A DNA stretch of 64,000 bases from contig CM048852.1 in assembly GCA_026545225.1 (NCBI GenBank), positions 61,267,146 through 61,331,145 on the forward strand. Direction: 5' to 3'. The DNA comes from Cornus controversa. Taxonomy: Eukaryota > Streptophyta > Magnoliopsida > Cornales > Cornaceae. Made by a program: the position numbers and the translations under genes. Positions 11,736 through 22,967 of the stretch are shown one piece after another (within the stretch, counting starts at the first letter, position 1; every line of letters starts with the position of its first letter). Below the pieces are notes generated by a model. It made no database searches. It saw only the letters and a program-made list of their open reading frames with translations, and had not been told where the DNA came from.

Positions 11736-12183
11736 TATTAATATTCATTAGTATGTATTTTACTTATTGTATCGCGAAGATTGACATGGTATTTATAGCC
11801 ACCAAAAGGAGAGAATCTAAAATCTCATGTATGTTTGTGCATGGTTCATTTTCATATAGTAGTATACTATATTTGAATTTGATAGCGATTAATGGAATTG
11901 GATACCACCCAATCAATACACACCCTTTATTCTCTTTTTATCTTATTTTGTTTTGTGCTACTTTCTCTATCTATCATTGTAAAACTTTGTGCCAGCTACC
12001 TAGGGTGGCAAAATTGGGCACCATAGGAGTTAAGTGAGTTTATGTTTGAGATAAATTGACACATTTAATAGATGGGTTGACACGAACACAACACGTAAAA
12101 ATTGGATTGGGTTTGGGTCTAAGCTGTATAACCCGCGACACAATTATGACATGAGTTATTTATACATTTTGATTTTATTCAAA

Positions 12184-12220
<37 letters not shown>

Positions 12221-13560
12221 ATATATATATATATATTGCAATTGTTTGTAATATATTTGTTTGTTTACAAAACTGATGTAGGCATAAAATGCAAGGATGA
12301 GATTGCTATGATGTTTTATCAGTTGTTGAATCACCTTAGTATATTTTTGGAGTTTATATATACAGGTAAAAAATTTATAATATCGTTTGATTTTTAGATT
12401 TATGTATAGATATGTACTTTATTTTTTATACGATCTTCAAAGAGATTTTTATGGGGTGGAGAAACTCATATGATATAAGTTAAACGACTTAAAATGGGTA
12501 TTGAACGAGTTGTGACATTATAAGACATTTTTTAAATGGGTTACACGCATCAAAACACGTGTAACACGTTTAATAAATGGGTTGGGTTAGTGTTGAGGGT
12601 TTCTGATACGATTATTAAATGAGTTGGGTTAAAGTTGAACTGTTTAGTATAATACTCATATATCGACACGATACGAACACAGCACAGGAACCCGAATTGC
12701 TATACGTGATTTGTACATCGACAATGTTGTAAATGTGGCATGTACAATGTTACAAACTTTATGAAACTTTTTTGGTTTTAATAAAATAAATAAAATATTT
12801 CAAATAGTTGTACAATGATACATCCACTCCCTCTGTAAAAGAGAAGTTTGATTAATGGTGAAAGTTAACAATTTTGTAAGCATTTTCATTAAAATTTAAA
12901 TGATTTCTTTCATTTTTCTATGGGACTTAGAATTTTGAAATTTATTTATTTTTAAAAAAAACTTAGAATTTTAGAATTATTGTCCACAAAAATTGTACAA
13001 AACCGTAGTTCCTGCATCCCTCAATCAAAAAGGTAAAAAAAGAAGGGAAAAAGCTTAATGTCAAACCATTCGTTCCTAGATTTTTTCTTCTTCATAAAAC
13101 TAATTATTTAATGCATTTAAAACCAATAATTCCCCACATGTAGTTTTAAAATTTAAATTTATTATTTCTATGAGACGATCAAATTTATTATTTCAATAGA
13201 AAATTATAGTCATTCAATCCACAGACTTAAACATCTTCGAACATTATTGTTTGTCAAAATTTTTTTGCCTTTACGTATGAAAAGGATTGTTTAAAAATAA
13301 GAATCTGGTTATTCTCATAATTCAGACGAAAAGAGAAAGTGAAGTATATATTAGTATAATATTCTTTTATAGATAAGTTCAAAGTGAAGAAGTTTCATCA
13401 AATAAAAATCAAACAAAGCCAGATGATTCCGATACTAATACTGACAAAGTCTTTTATGATATATAGTATCGTTCAGCCAATCATGAAAGCTATCTTTATT
13501 TCTCTTTTATCTTATTTGAACTGGTTCATGACTTTATCTATTCTTGTTTTATTCATGAAA
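11736..13560. repeat. Dispersed 1.7-kb duplicated block, copy B
   Basis: Partner of 2743-4440. It includes an expanded (AT)n tract (about 12187-12236) absent from copy A. In copy A a cystatin gene follows; here no cystatin sequence follows. Confidence 0.8.
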
Positions 13561-13799
13561 GCCATCTTCCTTTTTCTTTTCTTTTTTTCTACAGATAAGT
13601 TTGCTTGACAGTGACGAACCCTCAATCCCACTTTTGTGTCCTCAAATAATACATAGCCAATCCCAATTGTTTAAACACGCCACCCAAACAATTTTGCACC
13701 CTTAGCAACAACAGTTTACAAGTTCTCTGAAACAAAACTCATTGCTCAAAGAATGCTTCCATCGACTGATTAGGTTTTCTGCCTTTTGGCAACCAGAAA
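13561..13799. other. No gene seen
   Basis: Short spacer. No cystatin remnant where one would be expected from comparison with 4441-5167. Confidence 0.5.
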
Positions 13800-14095
13800 A
13801 CACAATATTAACAACCCTTAATAAATGACAAATATCCATTTAATCTTCTCTAGTAGTGCACACCTTTGGAACTTGCCCAGCTCTTATATCGTTGTTCCAA
13901 AGGTTAATCAAATGATGACATTGAACCTAAACATATAATGTGGTACAACCATCAAAATTAACTGCTAATGAATGCTTGCTTAAGTGACTTCTACAATTTG
14001 GCATTCAATGAATCAATTTATTGGCCGCCTCAGTTTGTCCAACTTTGCGATAAGTCAAAGTCCTTTCAGAGTCTTCCAAAAGCTCTTATTCTACA
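13800..14095. repeat. Diverged partial copy of the left part of the 13.9-kb unit
   Basis: Aligns, with deletions, to 24242-24720. Shared blocks include ATTAACAACCCTTAAT, AAACATATAATGTGGTACAA and CTTTCAGAGTCTTCCAAAAG. Older than the tandem array. Confidence 0.7.
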
Positions 14096-14183
14096 CGCGT
14101 TTGATACGTAAGAATGGAATGGATTGTCCATCCGATCCATTCCTTTGTTTGGTATTAGAGTATATATATATATATATTTATTA

Positions 14184-14395
14184 GAGCAATGCTACACGTC
14201 ATGAAATTATTTCATGAATTTGTATCATGAATGATGTGGCAGGTAACGTGGAGAGTTAGTATTGGTGGAATTCCCCCCATACACATAGTCCCATAATATT
14301 ATCACCGAATCCCACCAATATTAACTCTCTACGTTACCTGACACATCATTCATGATAAAATTCATAAAATAATTTCATGACGTTTAGCATTTCTC
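14184..14395. mobile_element. Foldback Mutator-type MITE with 9-bp target duplication
   Basis: A 212-bp near-palindrome. The left arm begins GAGCAATGCTACACGTCATG, and the right arm read in reverse begins GAGAAATGCTAAACGTCATG; the arms pair over about 90 bp each. It is flanked by a perfect 9-bp direct repeat TATTTATTA at 14175-14183 and 14396-14404. Nine-bp target duplications are the mark of Mutator-like elements. No coding capacity. Confidence 0.85.
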
Positions 14396-14410
14396 TATTT
14401 ATTATATATC

Positions 14411-14610
14411 TGTTAGATTATATGTCTTTTTCTAAACCATATAGGGTTTTTACACCTCCTAAACCATCTAGGACTTAGATTTCTTGTCTCCTATATTTAC
14501 TTAGGCTCCAAGATTATGTGCATATAAATAAACCTTTATATATTAATTCAATTAAAAATCAATACAATATTTAATTATATTTATTTATTTCTAAGATGGT
14601 ATTAGAGCCT
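14411..14610 (+). mobile_element. Short copia-type LTR with primer binding site
   Basis: An LTR-like stretch begins TGTTAGATTATATG (14411), has a TATAAATAAA motif near 14524, and is followed by TGGTATTAGAGCC at 14597. That nearly matches the initiator-Met tRNA primer binding site of copia elements (TGGTATCAGAGCC). The short LTR (about 180 bp) would suit a small or TRIM-like element. No internal coding is seen before 15000. Confidence 0.6.
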
Positions 14611-14710
14611 ACCAAGTTTTGGTAGTATTCATTATCGATCACCCTCACCATCGGGGGTGATACCATCAGCTTCATTTCTGGCAATCAATCATAAAAAATA
14701 ACTTCCACCT

Positions 14711-14740
14711 TATATATATATATATGTGTGTGTGTGTGTA

Positions 14741-14778
<38 letters not shown>
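14711..14778. repeat. Compound (TA)n(TG)n(TA)n(ATA)n microsatellite
   Basis: Adjacent runs of TA, TG, TA and ATA repeats, read directly. Confidence 0.95.
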
Positions 14779-14780
<2 letters not shown>

Positions 14781-15012
14781 GAAGAAAAAATATAAAAGCC
14801 CAGCTCAAATTCAATTCATGAGCTCCCACTAGCATCTGTGTGTCAAAGTCACTGGCCACTTCTCTGATTTTTAAATCAATTTTCACTTAAACGAGTAGCT
14901 TTCAGTCTTACCGTCACTCCAACGAGTTCTCTCTTTTGCAGCTTCTTTATATGTGTGTGCAGCCATTGTTGGTAACATTATCAGATTGCTTTTACGAGCT
15001 ATAATATCTGTG

Positions 15013-15198
15013 TGTCAAAATTAGACGGAGGATTTTTCGTGTTTGCCATATATAATCAAGATGTTTGTTTTATTATATATTTTCCTTGATCTTTCCAAAT
15101 TGTTATTGAAGGAAAAATTATATAAGAATAATATAAAATTTATTTTTAAAGATCTGTGGTGGTGAATTCCCTTACCTTGAGATTTATTTTATTAGTGT
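15013..15198 (+). mobile_element. LTR-family fragment, left part, interrupted by the CACTA element
   Basis: Aligns to 11024-11235 of the LTR at 10331-11442, with an internal rearrangement. It continues at 20759-20971 after the CACTA insertion. Its last three bases, TGT (15196-15198), are the target duplication. Confidence 0.8.
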
Positions 15199-15220
15199 CA
15201 CTACAAGGTTTTTCTATATC

Positions 15221-15540
15221 ACCGGCGGTTAAAACCGCCGGAAAATGCCTTCAAAACCGCCGGAAAAAACTACACCGGCGGTTAAAAAATCTGCCGGAAA
15301 ATGTCCTGCCGGTAGAGAATTACCGGCGGTTTTTCTGAACTGCCGGTAATTACCGGCAATTTTTTTGCAGCCGCCGGAATTATACCGGCGGATAAAAACC
15401 GCCGGAAAATACCTTTGAAGTGCCCCTAATAGGTAATTTTTACCGGCAGTTTATTATAAACCGCCGGTAAATCACCGGCGGTTTTATAAAAACTGCCGAA
15501 AAATGATACTTTTACCGGCGGTTAACAAAAAACCGCCGGT
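15221..15540. repeat. 5' subterminal repeat array of the CACTA element
   Basis: Twelve exact CCGGCGG or CCGCCGG motifs in both orientations, usually as ACCGGCGGTT and AAAACCGCCGG, plus degenerate ones. In CACTA elements such arrays are the transposase binding region. A run of about 29 T follows at 15549-15577. Confidence 0.9.
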
Positions 15541-15546
15541 AAAAGT

Positions 15547-15577
<31 letters not shown>

Positions 15578-15731
15578 CAGATTTAGAATCTGTTTGTGGT
15601 GCTCTAGACATGCAAGCTAACATTTTATAATCGTGCTAAGCAATGTCCCTACTGTGTGTGTGTGTGTATATATATATATGTATATAATTAAGTGTCTTTA
15701 ATCATACTCTTTATAGTATGTAAAATCATCA

Positions 15732-15873
15732 ATCCTTCCTAGCCGAGTCTACCAGGCATTTGCCAACTCATTTACTTATATTCTCAACCATATACTTCTT
15801 CCATCCTTCCTAGCCGAGTCTACCAGGCATTTGCCAACTCATTTACTTATATTCTCAACCATATACTTCTTCC
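15732..15873. repeat. 71-bp tandem duplication
   Basis: The unit beginning ATCCTTCCTAGCCGAGTC is repeated exactly twice with period 71, inside the CACTA element. Confidence 0.9.
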
Positions 15874-16380
15874 GCTTGTCTTACTTGGAAGTTTCAAGGC
15901 ATCAATCATAAGAAATTTAAAAGATGATAAAAATATATGAGTCCAAGCATCCAAGTGAAAAGCTCTAATAAAAATATATATATACATATGAAAATGTTTG
16001 TTTCTACAATCAGTAGTTGAAATTTAAAAATACATATTTTAACAAACAAAGAAATCAGAGCTATAAGTCACATTGCAGAAATTCAACCAGCTCGAATTCC
16101 CATGCAAAAGAGGAGGAAGTCCTGAATGAAAACCAACATGCCTTCTGAAAAATGAAATTCATAGCCACAAAACCATTTAGGAGGAGAGGGGAGGGGAGAG
16201 CAAAAAAAAAAAAGAGAGAGAGAGAGAGAGGACTAGATAAAGACCACCCTGCATCCAGGATCAACCCGCAAGATCTATTCTGCAATTACCTCATGCCTGC
16301 AATTAAGAGAAATATCAAAAATAGAAGAAAAATAAATTATGAAGAGAGAAATAACACTTGGGCTCCATCCAATGATTCTT

Positions 16381-17276
16381 CTACATCCAAGTACTTGCCT
16401 TGTTAGCAATGTTGTTGGAGAGCCACTCCAATCCCTCGTAGAGCCCCTCCCCAGAGGTTGCACAGGTGCTCTGGATGTACCTGCAAAGAACAGAGCGTAA
16501 GACTAGTGCAAAAACAACTGACTAATTAAACCACTAGGACTCGTTAAACTTCTTTTCTCTATCTTCCAGCAAAGTTCCAATAGAGCTTCCTCATTTGGCA
16601 TTTCATTTATCCAAATCAGGTTGGGGATGAGAGTTGCTTTAGTTGTCAACTTGTCATGGTTGATGAGACTTGCGGCTACTAGATGTGTTAAAATTCTTGT
16701 TCAATCTCTTAATTACTTTTTTCCCCATAAATATAAATATAAAATATATATTTATAAACCTATCATCCAATAATGCTGAATAAGAATGCTTCTTTATACA
16801 AAATCAAAATTGACTATGCTTTGGTAACACCTCTCCTATCAATGAGAATCTCATAATAGCAAAGGAAAAGATGAAGATTAGATCAACGTGAAGAAATTTA
16901 AAGTGATATTAAACTTTAGGGTCATGGGAACTTTAAAACCGATCTAACCAGTTTTACTTAAAGGCTCATTTAAAAACAAGTCATATAATAGCTCTGTGTT
17001 CTCAATTTCCATTTCTCTTCTGCAAAACAGAACACAGTTAAAAGTAATATACACTTGAAAATACTGATCATTGACATTGTCAGAGATCCACGAAGTTCAA
17101 TATTTCTGCCAAAATATAAACAAATGACTAAACTTAATTAATTGAAAGCTACCGACCTCATTCAACATCCTATGCAACTCATCTCTTGCCTCAACAACTC
17201 GGTCTCTGTCGTTGCTATCCACCACAAATATAAGACCCTGTGTGTTTTGGAAGTAGTGCCTCCACAATGGACGAAT
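16381..17276 (-). pseudogene. Captured ARF1-type small GTPase gene fragment (two exons)
   Basis: ARF1 is a vesicle-coat GTPase of the Golgi. Exon 17157-17276 encodes exactly 40 residues starting [20 protein letters not shown], essentially the plant ARF1 sequence, with AG acceptor and GT donor intact. Exon 16381-16480 encodes [20 protein letters not shown] and the SNNIANK end, then reads a few extra codons (STWM) to TAG at 16381-16383, with an AG acceptor upstream. The exon normally between them (containing the NKQD guanine-binding motif) and the N-terminal P-loop exons are absent. Joining the two exons shifts frame, because the donor is phase 0 and the acceptor needs two preceding bases. The fragment therefore cannot make ARF1. 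The protein sequence itself is barely decayed, so capture was recent. Confidence 0.9.
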
Positions 17277-20159
17277 CTGCATAAGAAAGAATAGAGAATG
17301 TCCAGGCATTCTTAACATGAAAGCTTCCCTAATGATGGAAGAATCAAGAGCATTTCATTTCACACCAAATTATCAGACCTCATAAAGATTTAGAACAAAT
17401 AAGACAGCTGCAAGGAATCACTGCCTTAATATCGACCATACTAAAACAAGAAAGGCTGCATAGTTTATATTAGCGACATTGTCAAGAGATAAGGGAGAGA
17501 AGAGATAACCAATTCAGTCTAATACAGGTTAAGCTCCCGACAGTTAATTGCCTCGGCATTTTAATGAAATTGAGCTGAGCTTAGCATTGCTCAATTAATC
17601 ACCAGTCACAACTGTGCATTCATCTGTTCAAGATACCACATATTGAAGGGGAAAGGGAGAGTGGAAGAAAGAAGAAGTCCATTTACCCTGTTTGTTCTAG
17701 AAATTCATTAAAAAAAAATCAAATTGGGTAAATCATGAATACTAAACTAAACAAGAAAGTGTCGGTTTCAATTTGAATATACCTTGTTTGAGAAATCCAC
17801 CTTCTATCCATGAAGCTAGAATTAAAACTAATAGATTACCGCCCTTCCAAGATTCAAAATTAAAACACCATTTCAGCTTCATGAAAGGTCATTATACCAG
17901 TCAAGGATCAACGTTGCAACTTTAATTCACTTATTGTCTATAAAAAAAAAAAAAATCAGTCTGAAATTCAGCGATTGTAATTCACTCTATTATTTCTATG
18001 CTACTAGAGGAATAAATTTAGTACATATATATGGGGAAAGAAGGAAAAAAAAAAAGAAGAAAATGCTAGCAAGAGACATCAAATATATTGAGAAAGAAAA
18101 TCAAGAATGCCAATATATAAATAAATTCCTAAAAATAATACTCTTTATCTAATTACGAAATATTAAGTATATGTATCACAAGCTAATAATTAATCATGGG
18201 GTGCATGTTTTACGTAGGACACGGGGTTAAAGGAGAGAGAGAGAACCATGGGGTTGTGTTCTTACAACCTATATAGGCAATATATTTTACAATTATTATA
18301 TGCATATGGTTTACAATTATTATTAGTATATGCTGTTTCAACTAATAAAACCAGGTTACTTATGATTAAATCTTTCCATAAAATTATGATCTTGAAGTGC
18401 AAACACACGTATTGACAAGCACACAGGTTATAAGTAAGTAAAATATATTTCGTGCATTGGTGGCATCGACAAGTACAGAGTTGAAAATATATGAGAAAAA
18501 GAAAACATTCTATTATTTATAGCAAATAAATTAACTAAAGTTATATGTTACTTTTTGCAATTTAGTACGAAATTTTTTGCCTTACCAAACAATGAGTCAT
18601 TGACTTGAGGATAATCTGATTAATTAGGATATTCTTTTACTAAATTAGATTAATTGGCAGGTTGAAATTTTTTATATTAGCCAATAATTATTTTTACGTT
18701 GAGAAAATATTTTTTGTTTAAATGTTATATATCTACCTTGAGAAAATATTTTACAATGACAAAATTGTTTTACGTTGAACCAAACGGAGCCTAGATGTCA
18801 AGTCAAGATAAACAGTGCCAAACTACTCCCCTTTACTTCCTCTTATTCTATTTTTTTTTTTTAATTATCTAGTCTAGGTCATCTCACACAATTTTTTGTA
18901 ATGCTTTAAGTGCTTAGCAATGTCCACGTTATAACATTTCTTAGACATCCATTAAGCTATAATATGGTTGCACCAAATGTTCAGGAAGTCTTCCCTAAAA
19001 ATGTAATATATTCCCAAAACTAAAATGCAACCATTTTAGTAGCATTCTTACATATCAGTTCCTCTGTCCAAAAACAAGTGTCCTTTCCATTTTGGTTAGG
19101 CACCCAATAGAGGTTATCACAATCCTGAGTCAATTAATAGTAAATAACCAAATGTTTCTGTCATGAATCATGATTGGGACCCATGACAAGCATGGAATCA
19201 AATTCATTAGTCCATAGAATACAAAGTTGAGGAATAATTGCAGGAAACATTATATACATACATATGATTATATATATGCTTCTTAACATCAGCAAGAAAC
19301 CAAGACACTTAGCTCTCAATACCATAACCCTCTTAGTTTTTTTTAGCATTTCATGGCTTTGGTCCTGACTACTTTAAAACCTCATGTGGGCTTTCAGAAT
19401 CTAAATTCAAATTTCCAGAAGCATAAAACTGCAGGGCATGGTGTAGCATACCTGTGTTGAAAAGGAGCAGATTATAGAAAGTTATCATCAAGTGCATTAA
19501 TAGATTAATTAATTTAAATTATAGAAGGATGGCAGAGGCAGGCAGGGAAATAGCACTCAAATCTTTGTATAGGAAAACTGAGGTTCTCTTAAGAAAATTT
19601 ATACAAAATTTAGGAACATGAATTCATTGAAAATCAAATGGAAGTCTCACTCTAATCAACTGGGATTCGGTGAAGTAAGTATATATATACATCCATCAGT
19701 ACCCTTCTCTAGTTTGATCTTAATTTTGAAATATATAGAAATCAGTTGTCAATATATACAAAATAAAGACTGTAATGGTCCCCTCAACAAATTAGCAGCT
19801 ACAGATCGAGTCTCCAAAAGCTCAACCAGCATACTATTGGTCTGTATTTCCTTGGGGATTGGCTTGTCCCTTCTATGAGTTCATGATATATATTCTCATT
19901 TGAATATCTATGCGATCGATGCCTTCTTAATCAATCACCTAATCCAGAAGTGGAATCGAGCTCCAACCTCAAGTGTTCGAGCTCGGCTCGAAACTCGTAT
20001 AGAGATATAGATATTACACACACAAAACACACACATGCACAAATCTATCATACACATATTACACACACGCAGATGCAAAATGCACATATCAGTCAAAGCT
20101 AAATTTTCATCGAAAGAAATTTCATACAAAATTATAAAAAGTAGAAATACCTAGAAAAT
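17277..20159. other. Interior of the CACTA element, no exon recognised
   Basis: I looked on the - strand for the ARF1 N-terminal exons (GLDAAGKT P-loop, WDVGGQ) and saw none. The region is AT-rich and intron-like. Confidence 0.55.
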
Positions 20160-20384
20160 CACCGATCTCGTCAAATCTACTGCTCCGATCTCGCCAAAGC
20201 TACTGCTCCGATCTCGCCAAAGCCATCGTCACCATCCTCCCATGCCACGAGAGAGAGAGAGAGAGCAAACACAAAATACAGATCGCCAGTCGTGAGCAGG
20301 GACTTGGGATACAGAGAGAGGAGTGCGGGCTGTGTGGCTAGGGTTGAGAGTAATTGAGTGGTTAAAGAATATATATAGATGGGC
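20160..20384 (-). promoter_or_regulatory. Captured housekeeping-type promoter and 5' leader
   Basis: Read on the - strand: GCCCAT (site II-like, 20379-20384), TATATA (about 20370-20377), telo-box AACCCTA (20339-20345), then a GC-richer CT-repeat leader. Telo-box plus site II is typical of plant genes for translation and basic cell functions. It has the same orientation as the ARF exons and lies at their 5' side, so it may be the ARF1 promoter. It also contains a 23-bp tandem repeat of GATCTCGCCAAAG type (about 20163-20223). Confidence 0.5.
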
Positions 20385-20539
20385 TTTCAGAACATGGGCT
20401 TAGGTTTGAGCTATGTTAATTCTCTTGGACTTGGTCCATTTTATTTTAAAAATGATTGGTAATTCATTTTATTGGTTTCATTGGGCTGGGCTAAGATTAT
20501 AAGTTTGGGCTAAGACTATAAGTTTGGTATTATTCATTT

Positions 20540-20745
20540 CCGGCGGTTCTTAAAAACCGCCGGTAATAAGCCCATATTTCTGGCGGTTTCTTAAAAAGTG
20601 CCGGTATACAACGCTATTTCCGGCGCTTCTAGAAAAACCGCCAGAATTATTCTTCATTACCGGCGGTTTTTAAAAACCGCCGGTAATAACTTCAAATTTC
20701 CGGCACTTCTTGAACCGCCGGTAAAAAACCGCCGGAAAAAAATAA
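20540..20745. repeat. 3' subterminal repeat array of the CACTA element
   Basis: Six exact CCGGCGG/CCGCCGG motifs plus degenerate ones, mirroring the 5' array. Confidence 0.9.
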
Positions 20746-20758
20746 ATATGTTGTAGTG

Positions 20759-20971
20759 TGTTAGTTTTATTTATTTTATTGTTCAACAAAAATCAAAAAA
20801 TATGTTTAAAATTTTTCTTCATCCCAAAGTTTGTGGTTTTGAATTTGAGGCTCATTACTGATTCTCACATGAGAGTAGTTCGACCCTGCTTATTACTATA
20901 TAATTTTTAGTAAAGTTTTTGTTAGTTTAAGCGAAGCGATGACAAACAATCCATTAAATATACAGTCGTCA
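20759..20971 (+). mobile_element. LTR-family fragment, right part
   Basis: Continuation of 15013-15198 beyond the CACTA insertion. It begins with the duplicated TGT and ends at CGTCA, as does the LTR at 11442. The downstream flank matches 11443 onwards. Confidence 0.8.
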
Positions 20972-21110
20972 CAGTCCTAAAACATTTTCTTGATCTTTAA
21001 ACAATTGACAAAAAAGGAGAGATTTTCTATAATAAGGTTTTTTTTTTGGTAAGATATTGTGTATGCGAGTATATAGCATATATCATAGAATCTACAATAT
21101 TACATATTTA

Positions 21111-21507
21111 GGCCCTGATTGGAGGAGCTTCTTGATTATAAAATTCCTTCCATTTGAAAGGTATTTGATGAATGCCTTCAATAAAAGGAATTTAAAAGTA
21201 AAAAGTTATTTGGTGAATGCATTTTTTGAAATTCCTTCCACAATTAACACAATTTAACTTAACAGATTTATCCTTAATAATGACTTATAATAGGCAAGTT
21301 TCACGAAATAAAAGAAGCAAAATTGTTTATAAAATTTGTTACTTAAAATAATTCTGGTTTCATTTCAAAAGCAAGTTTTTCAGGCTTTCGTTAAACGGGC
21401 TTTTTAGAACTTTGACTTTTATTAGAAGTCTATTTTCCTTATTTCACCAAACATTAACACTTTTTGGGCCCGTTTCAATTTCCGAGCAAGCTCTCCAAAA
21501 CAGATGC
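21111..21507. mobile_element. Harbinger-like MITE with TTA target duplication
   Basis: A 397-bp insertion flanked by TTA at 21108-21110 and 21508-21510, and missing from the related sequence at 11582. The ends form imperfect inverted repeats: GGCCCTGATTGGAGGAGC against GCATCTGTTTTGGAGAGC. A 3-bp TTA duplication is typical of PIF/Harbinger elements. No transposase. Confidence 0.7.
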
Positions 21508-21510
21508 TTA

Positions 21511-22255
21511 TATTGTCTTATTTTTAACCAGGAGCAAATCAATTATTGATTATATTTCATCTCTTTTTGTTTGTTTGTTTATCAATTTATTTCCCATAAT
21601 ATTTAGAGACAATGTCATTTCAAACTTTTTTGTTTTTTGAAGTTAAAGCAATGTATGTATATAAAGGTAATCAATGTACAAAAACATGCCATTGATCGAG
21701 CGGACAATATACCCGTCAAAGAATACAAAGTGATTGGGCAAGGCGCATTACTATACAACTGCTATTCGAAAAAGTAATTCACAAGATTAATGGATGATTG
21801 TAGATCTCCCTGTTCAACTACACTATGAAGATAAACGTAATTCTCTAATCCACAGTCTAAGTGCATTTTCTAGACTCATTACAAGCAATAGGAGTGTACT
21901 TGGTTCAGTTTGGTTCGATTTTATTTTCAAAAAAACTCAAACCAAATTGAACCATGACAACTATGGAATCGATCCAAATCAAACCGAACCGTAAAAAATA
22001 AATATAAAAAAATTATTTGTCATTAGAAGGGTGTTTTGGAACAATTTAATTTAAAATTTATTTCATTTCTAATTCATTTTAAATTTGCAACCAAACAATA
22101 GAATGAGAATAACCTATGATCCTTTGAAATCAAGTACACTCCAAAGTAGAATATTCACAAAAACTTGGAACTAAATGCAATAAATTTTTAAATAGTGGCC
22201 CACTTACTCTTGTTTAATTGAATCAAAATGGTTTCATATGCATGAACGACCTAAC
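21511..22255. other. Non-coding DNA, no gene seen
   Basis: Continues the LTR downstream flank for about 50 bp, then enters AT-rich sequence with alternating GGTTCGAT/AACCGAACC motifs (about 21900-21990) but no recognisable gene. Confidence 0.5.
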
Positions 22256-22410
22256 CCTAGGAATGGCCGGGTTAAAGTAGCACTACAACTCGTAGCAATC
22301 AGATAATTAAGGTAATGCATGTGGATGATGCATTAGTACTAAAACAACCATGCAAGAACAAGGTAAAACAAAACAAACGGCGCTAAACATATACATAACA
22401 ACATACAAGC
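22256..22410. repeat. Remnant of the cystatin 3' flank
   Basis: Matches 33129-33290, at about 93% by eye, across GAATGGCCGGGTTAAAG and ACATATACATAACAACATAC. In the 13.9-kb units this sequence leads into the cystatin gene. Here it stops at 22410 and joins LTR-flank sequence, so the gene that would follow is absent. Confidence 0.8.
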
Positions 22411-22456
22411 CCTTCCAATTTCACAATGTCTAAGAAAGTTCTGACTAAGAAGTGTA

Positions 22457-22965
22457 TTGGTTATTGGAGAAAAAATTATATAAGAATAATTGAAAATTTA
22501 TTTTTATGGATCAGTGGTGGTCAATTCCCTTACCTTTAGATTTATTTTATTAGTGTTAGTTTTATTTATTTTATTGTTTAACAAAAATAAAAATAAAAAT
22601 TTAATTTTTTTTATCCCAAATTTTGAGGTTCTGAATTCGAGGCTCACTATAGATTCCCATGACTTGAGAGTAGTTTGATCCTACTTATTATTATACGATT
22701 TTTAGTAAAGTTTTTGCAGGTTTAATTTTTATACGAAGTGTAGAGAAGCAACGACAAACAATCCATTAAATCTTCAGTCGTTATAGTCCTAAAACATTTT
22801 CTTGATCTTTAAAATATTGACAAAAAAAGAGAGATTTTCTACATTAAGGTTTTTTTTTGGGTAAGATATTGTCTATGAGTGTATATAGCATATATCATAA
22901 AATCTAGACAATATAACATATTTATGCCTTGATTGGATGAGCTTCTTGATTCTAAATTCGATCCA
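22457..22965 (+). mobile_element. LTR-family fragment and truncated Harbinger-like MITE
   Basis: The LTR part 22457-22783 matches 31978-32290; the downstream flank follows. The first about 40 bp of the Harbinger-like MITE (from about 22926) are then cut off at about 22966, where the first 13.9-kb unit begins inside an oppositely oriented LTR of the same family. Confidence 0.75.
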
Positions 22966-22967
22966 TA

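Larger units (their letters stand above)
15199..20758. mobile_element. Non-autonomous CACTA (En/Spm-type) transposon carrying ARF1 gene fragments
   Basis: A 5560-bp element. It starts CACTACAAGG at 15199 and ends TTGTAGTG at 20758, with TGT target duplications at 15196-15198 and 20759-20761; 3-bp duplications are usual for CACTA elements. Subterminal arrays of CCGGCGG/CCGCCGG motifs lie inside both ends. No transposase is seen. The interior holds two exons of an ARF1-type GTPase gene and a promoter-like block, both on the - strand. The unoccupied target is visible in related repeats (for example about 11229-11240, ATTAGTGTTAG), which confirms both boundaries. Confidence 0.92.

Noticed and set aside
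15221..15540. CRISPR-like repeat array
   Set aside because: Motifs alternate in orientation with irregular spacing at a CACTA end in plant DNA; these are transposon subterminal repeats.
16381..17276. Functional ARF1 gene
   Set aside because: P-loop and NKQD exons are absent and the two remaining exons join out of frame.
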